From: an uncultured Lachnospiraceae bacterium
Lineage (GTDB): Bacteria > Bacillota_A > Clostridia > Lachnospirales > Lachnospiraceae
Reading direction: 5' to 3'
Assembly: GCA_947175285.1 (NCBI GenBank)
Contig: CAMWMM010000323.1
Coordinates: 1-6,106, forward strand
DNA: 6,106 bases
Under the pieces are notes generated by a model, which saw nothing but the letters and a program-made list of their open reading frames with translations, had not been told where the DNA came from and did no database searches. Position numbers and translations under genes: made by a program. Shown piece by piece: positions 5,885-6,106 of this stretch. Position 1 is the stretch's first letter, and each line of letters begins with the position of its first letter.

Positions 5885-6106
5885 GGTCAAAAACTCCTTT
5901 CAAATTAAAATGAGAAAGAAGCCATTGACTGTTCCACCACACAATTAACAGAGAAGTTAAAACAATTCTTACTGTACGGTCTTATGAGCCACTCATTTGT
6001 GCTTGAAAGATGGAACTTACACTGATTATTATGCTGTCTAAAACGAAGAAAGTCTTTACGACTCACCTCCCCGTGCTTTGTAGTGTAGCTTCTTTAAGAA
6101 TTATTT
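5885..6106 (-). ncRNA. IS110 non-coding leader, candidate bridge RNA region
   Basis: This 222-base stretch upstream of the transposase has no convincing ORF. It contains the AAAGGAG ribosome binding site (5894-5900) and small hairpins: TTAAC/GTTAA with a 6-nt loop (5945-5960), ATGAG/CTCAT with a 3-nt loop (5984-5996), and a weak AGTC/GACT (6051-6063). In IS110-group elements the region between the left end and the transposase start encodes a bridge RNA whose two loops pair with target and donor DNA. Position and length fit, but I cannot assign the loops by eye and the element's end is not located. Confidence 0.4.

Larger units (their letters stand above)
4576..6106 (-). mobile_element. IS110-family insertion sequence (boundaries not resolved, may run past window)
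   Basis: The element is defined by its intact transposase gene on the minus strand plus a non-coding leader of at least 220 bases upstream of it. IS110-group elements have no prominent terminal inverted repeats and typically carry such a long non-coding left end, which holds the bridge RNA. The 3' side should end shortly after the stop codon, somewhere in 4576-4621. The other end may lie inside 5885-6106 or beyond 6106. The coordinates given are therefore an outer estimate. Confidence 0.55.

Noticed and set aside
5885..5890. TTG at 5890 as the IS110 transposase start
   Set aside because: The AAAGGAG site is only three bases from TTG but nine bases from the ATG at 5884, so the ATG is the better start.
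5574..5942. Open frames overlapping the 5' part of the IS110 transposase gene (5574-5789, 5664-5942, 5717-5908)
   Set aside because: All overlap the clear transposase frame and contain no domain signals; they are shadows.

Overview
The window looks like an accessory (defence or mobile-element) stretch of a Clostridia-type Firmicutes genome, probably a gut Lachnospiraceae-like organism. The reasons are AT-rich coding with many ATA/AAA/TTA codons, strong GGAGG-type ribosome binding sites, and IS200- and IS110-family transposases that read like those of that group. The species cannot be fixed from the sequence.

Layout: (1) 1-3473, plus strand: a very large gene, probably cut by the left window edge, with an N-terminal SIR2-type NADase domain and about 900 residues of mostly helical sequence. 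This matches the architecture of defence-associated sirtuins (DSR-type anti-phage proteins). (2) 3474-3819: no confident gene; short frame-broken open stretches and one possible 53-residue membrane peptide. (3) About 3820-4540: an IS200-type element of about 710-720 bp. It has a terminator-like hairpin at its left end, a tnpA gene broken by one missing base, an inverted repeat that can hide the tnpA start codon, and a dense cluster of stem-loops at its right end. (4) 4534-4621: a short spacer, possibly containing the displaced 3' end of the ORF that the IS200 element entered. (5) 4622-5884, minus strand: an apparently intact IS110-family transposase (DEDD/RuvC N-terminal domain plus Transposase_20 C-terminal domain). 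Its upstream leader, 5885-6106, is where IS110-group elements usually encode the bridge RNA.

How the parts relate: the SIR2 protein is probably a single-gene abortive-infection system that destroys NAD+ when it senses phage; no partner gene is visible here. The two insertion sequences are independent mobile elements stacked behind it, as is common in defence islands. The IS200 copy is probably unable to move by itself because tnpA is frameshifted, but its ends look intact and could be mobilised in trans. The IS110 transposase looks functional, although its outer boundaries are not defined in this window.

Most interesting for follow-up: the unassigned sensor portion of the SIR2 protein, the double use of the tnpA extended -10 box as one arm of a start-codon-hiding hairpin, the multibranched stem-loop cluster downstream of tnpA, and the candidate bridge RNA of the IS110 element.
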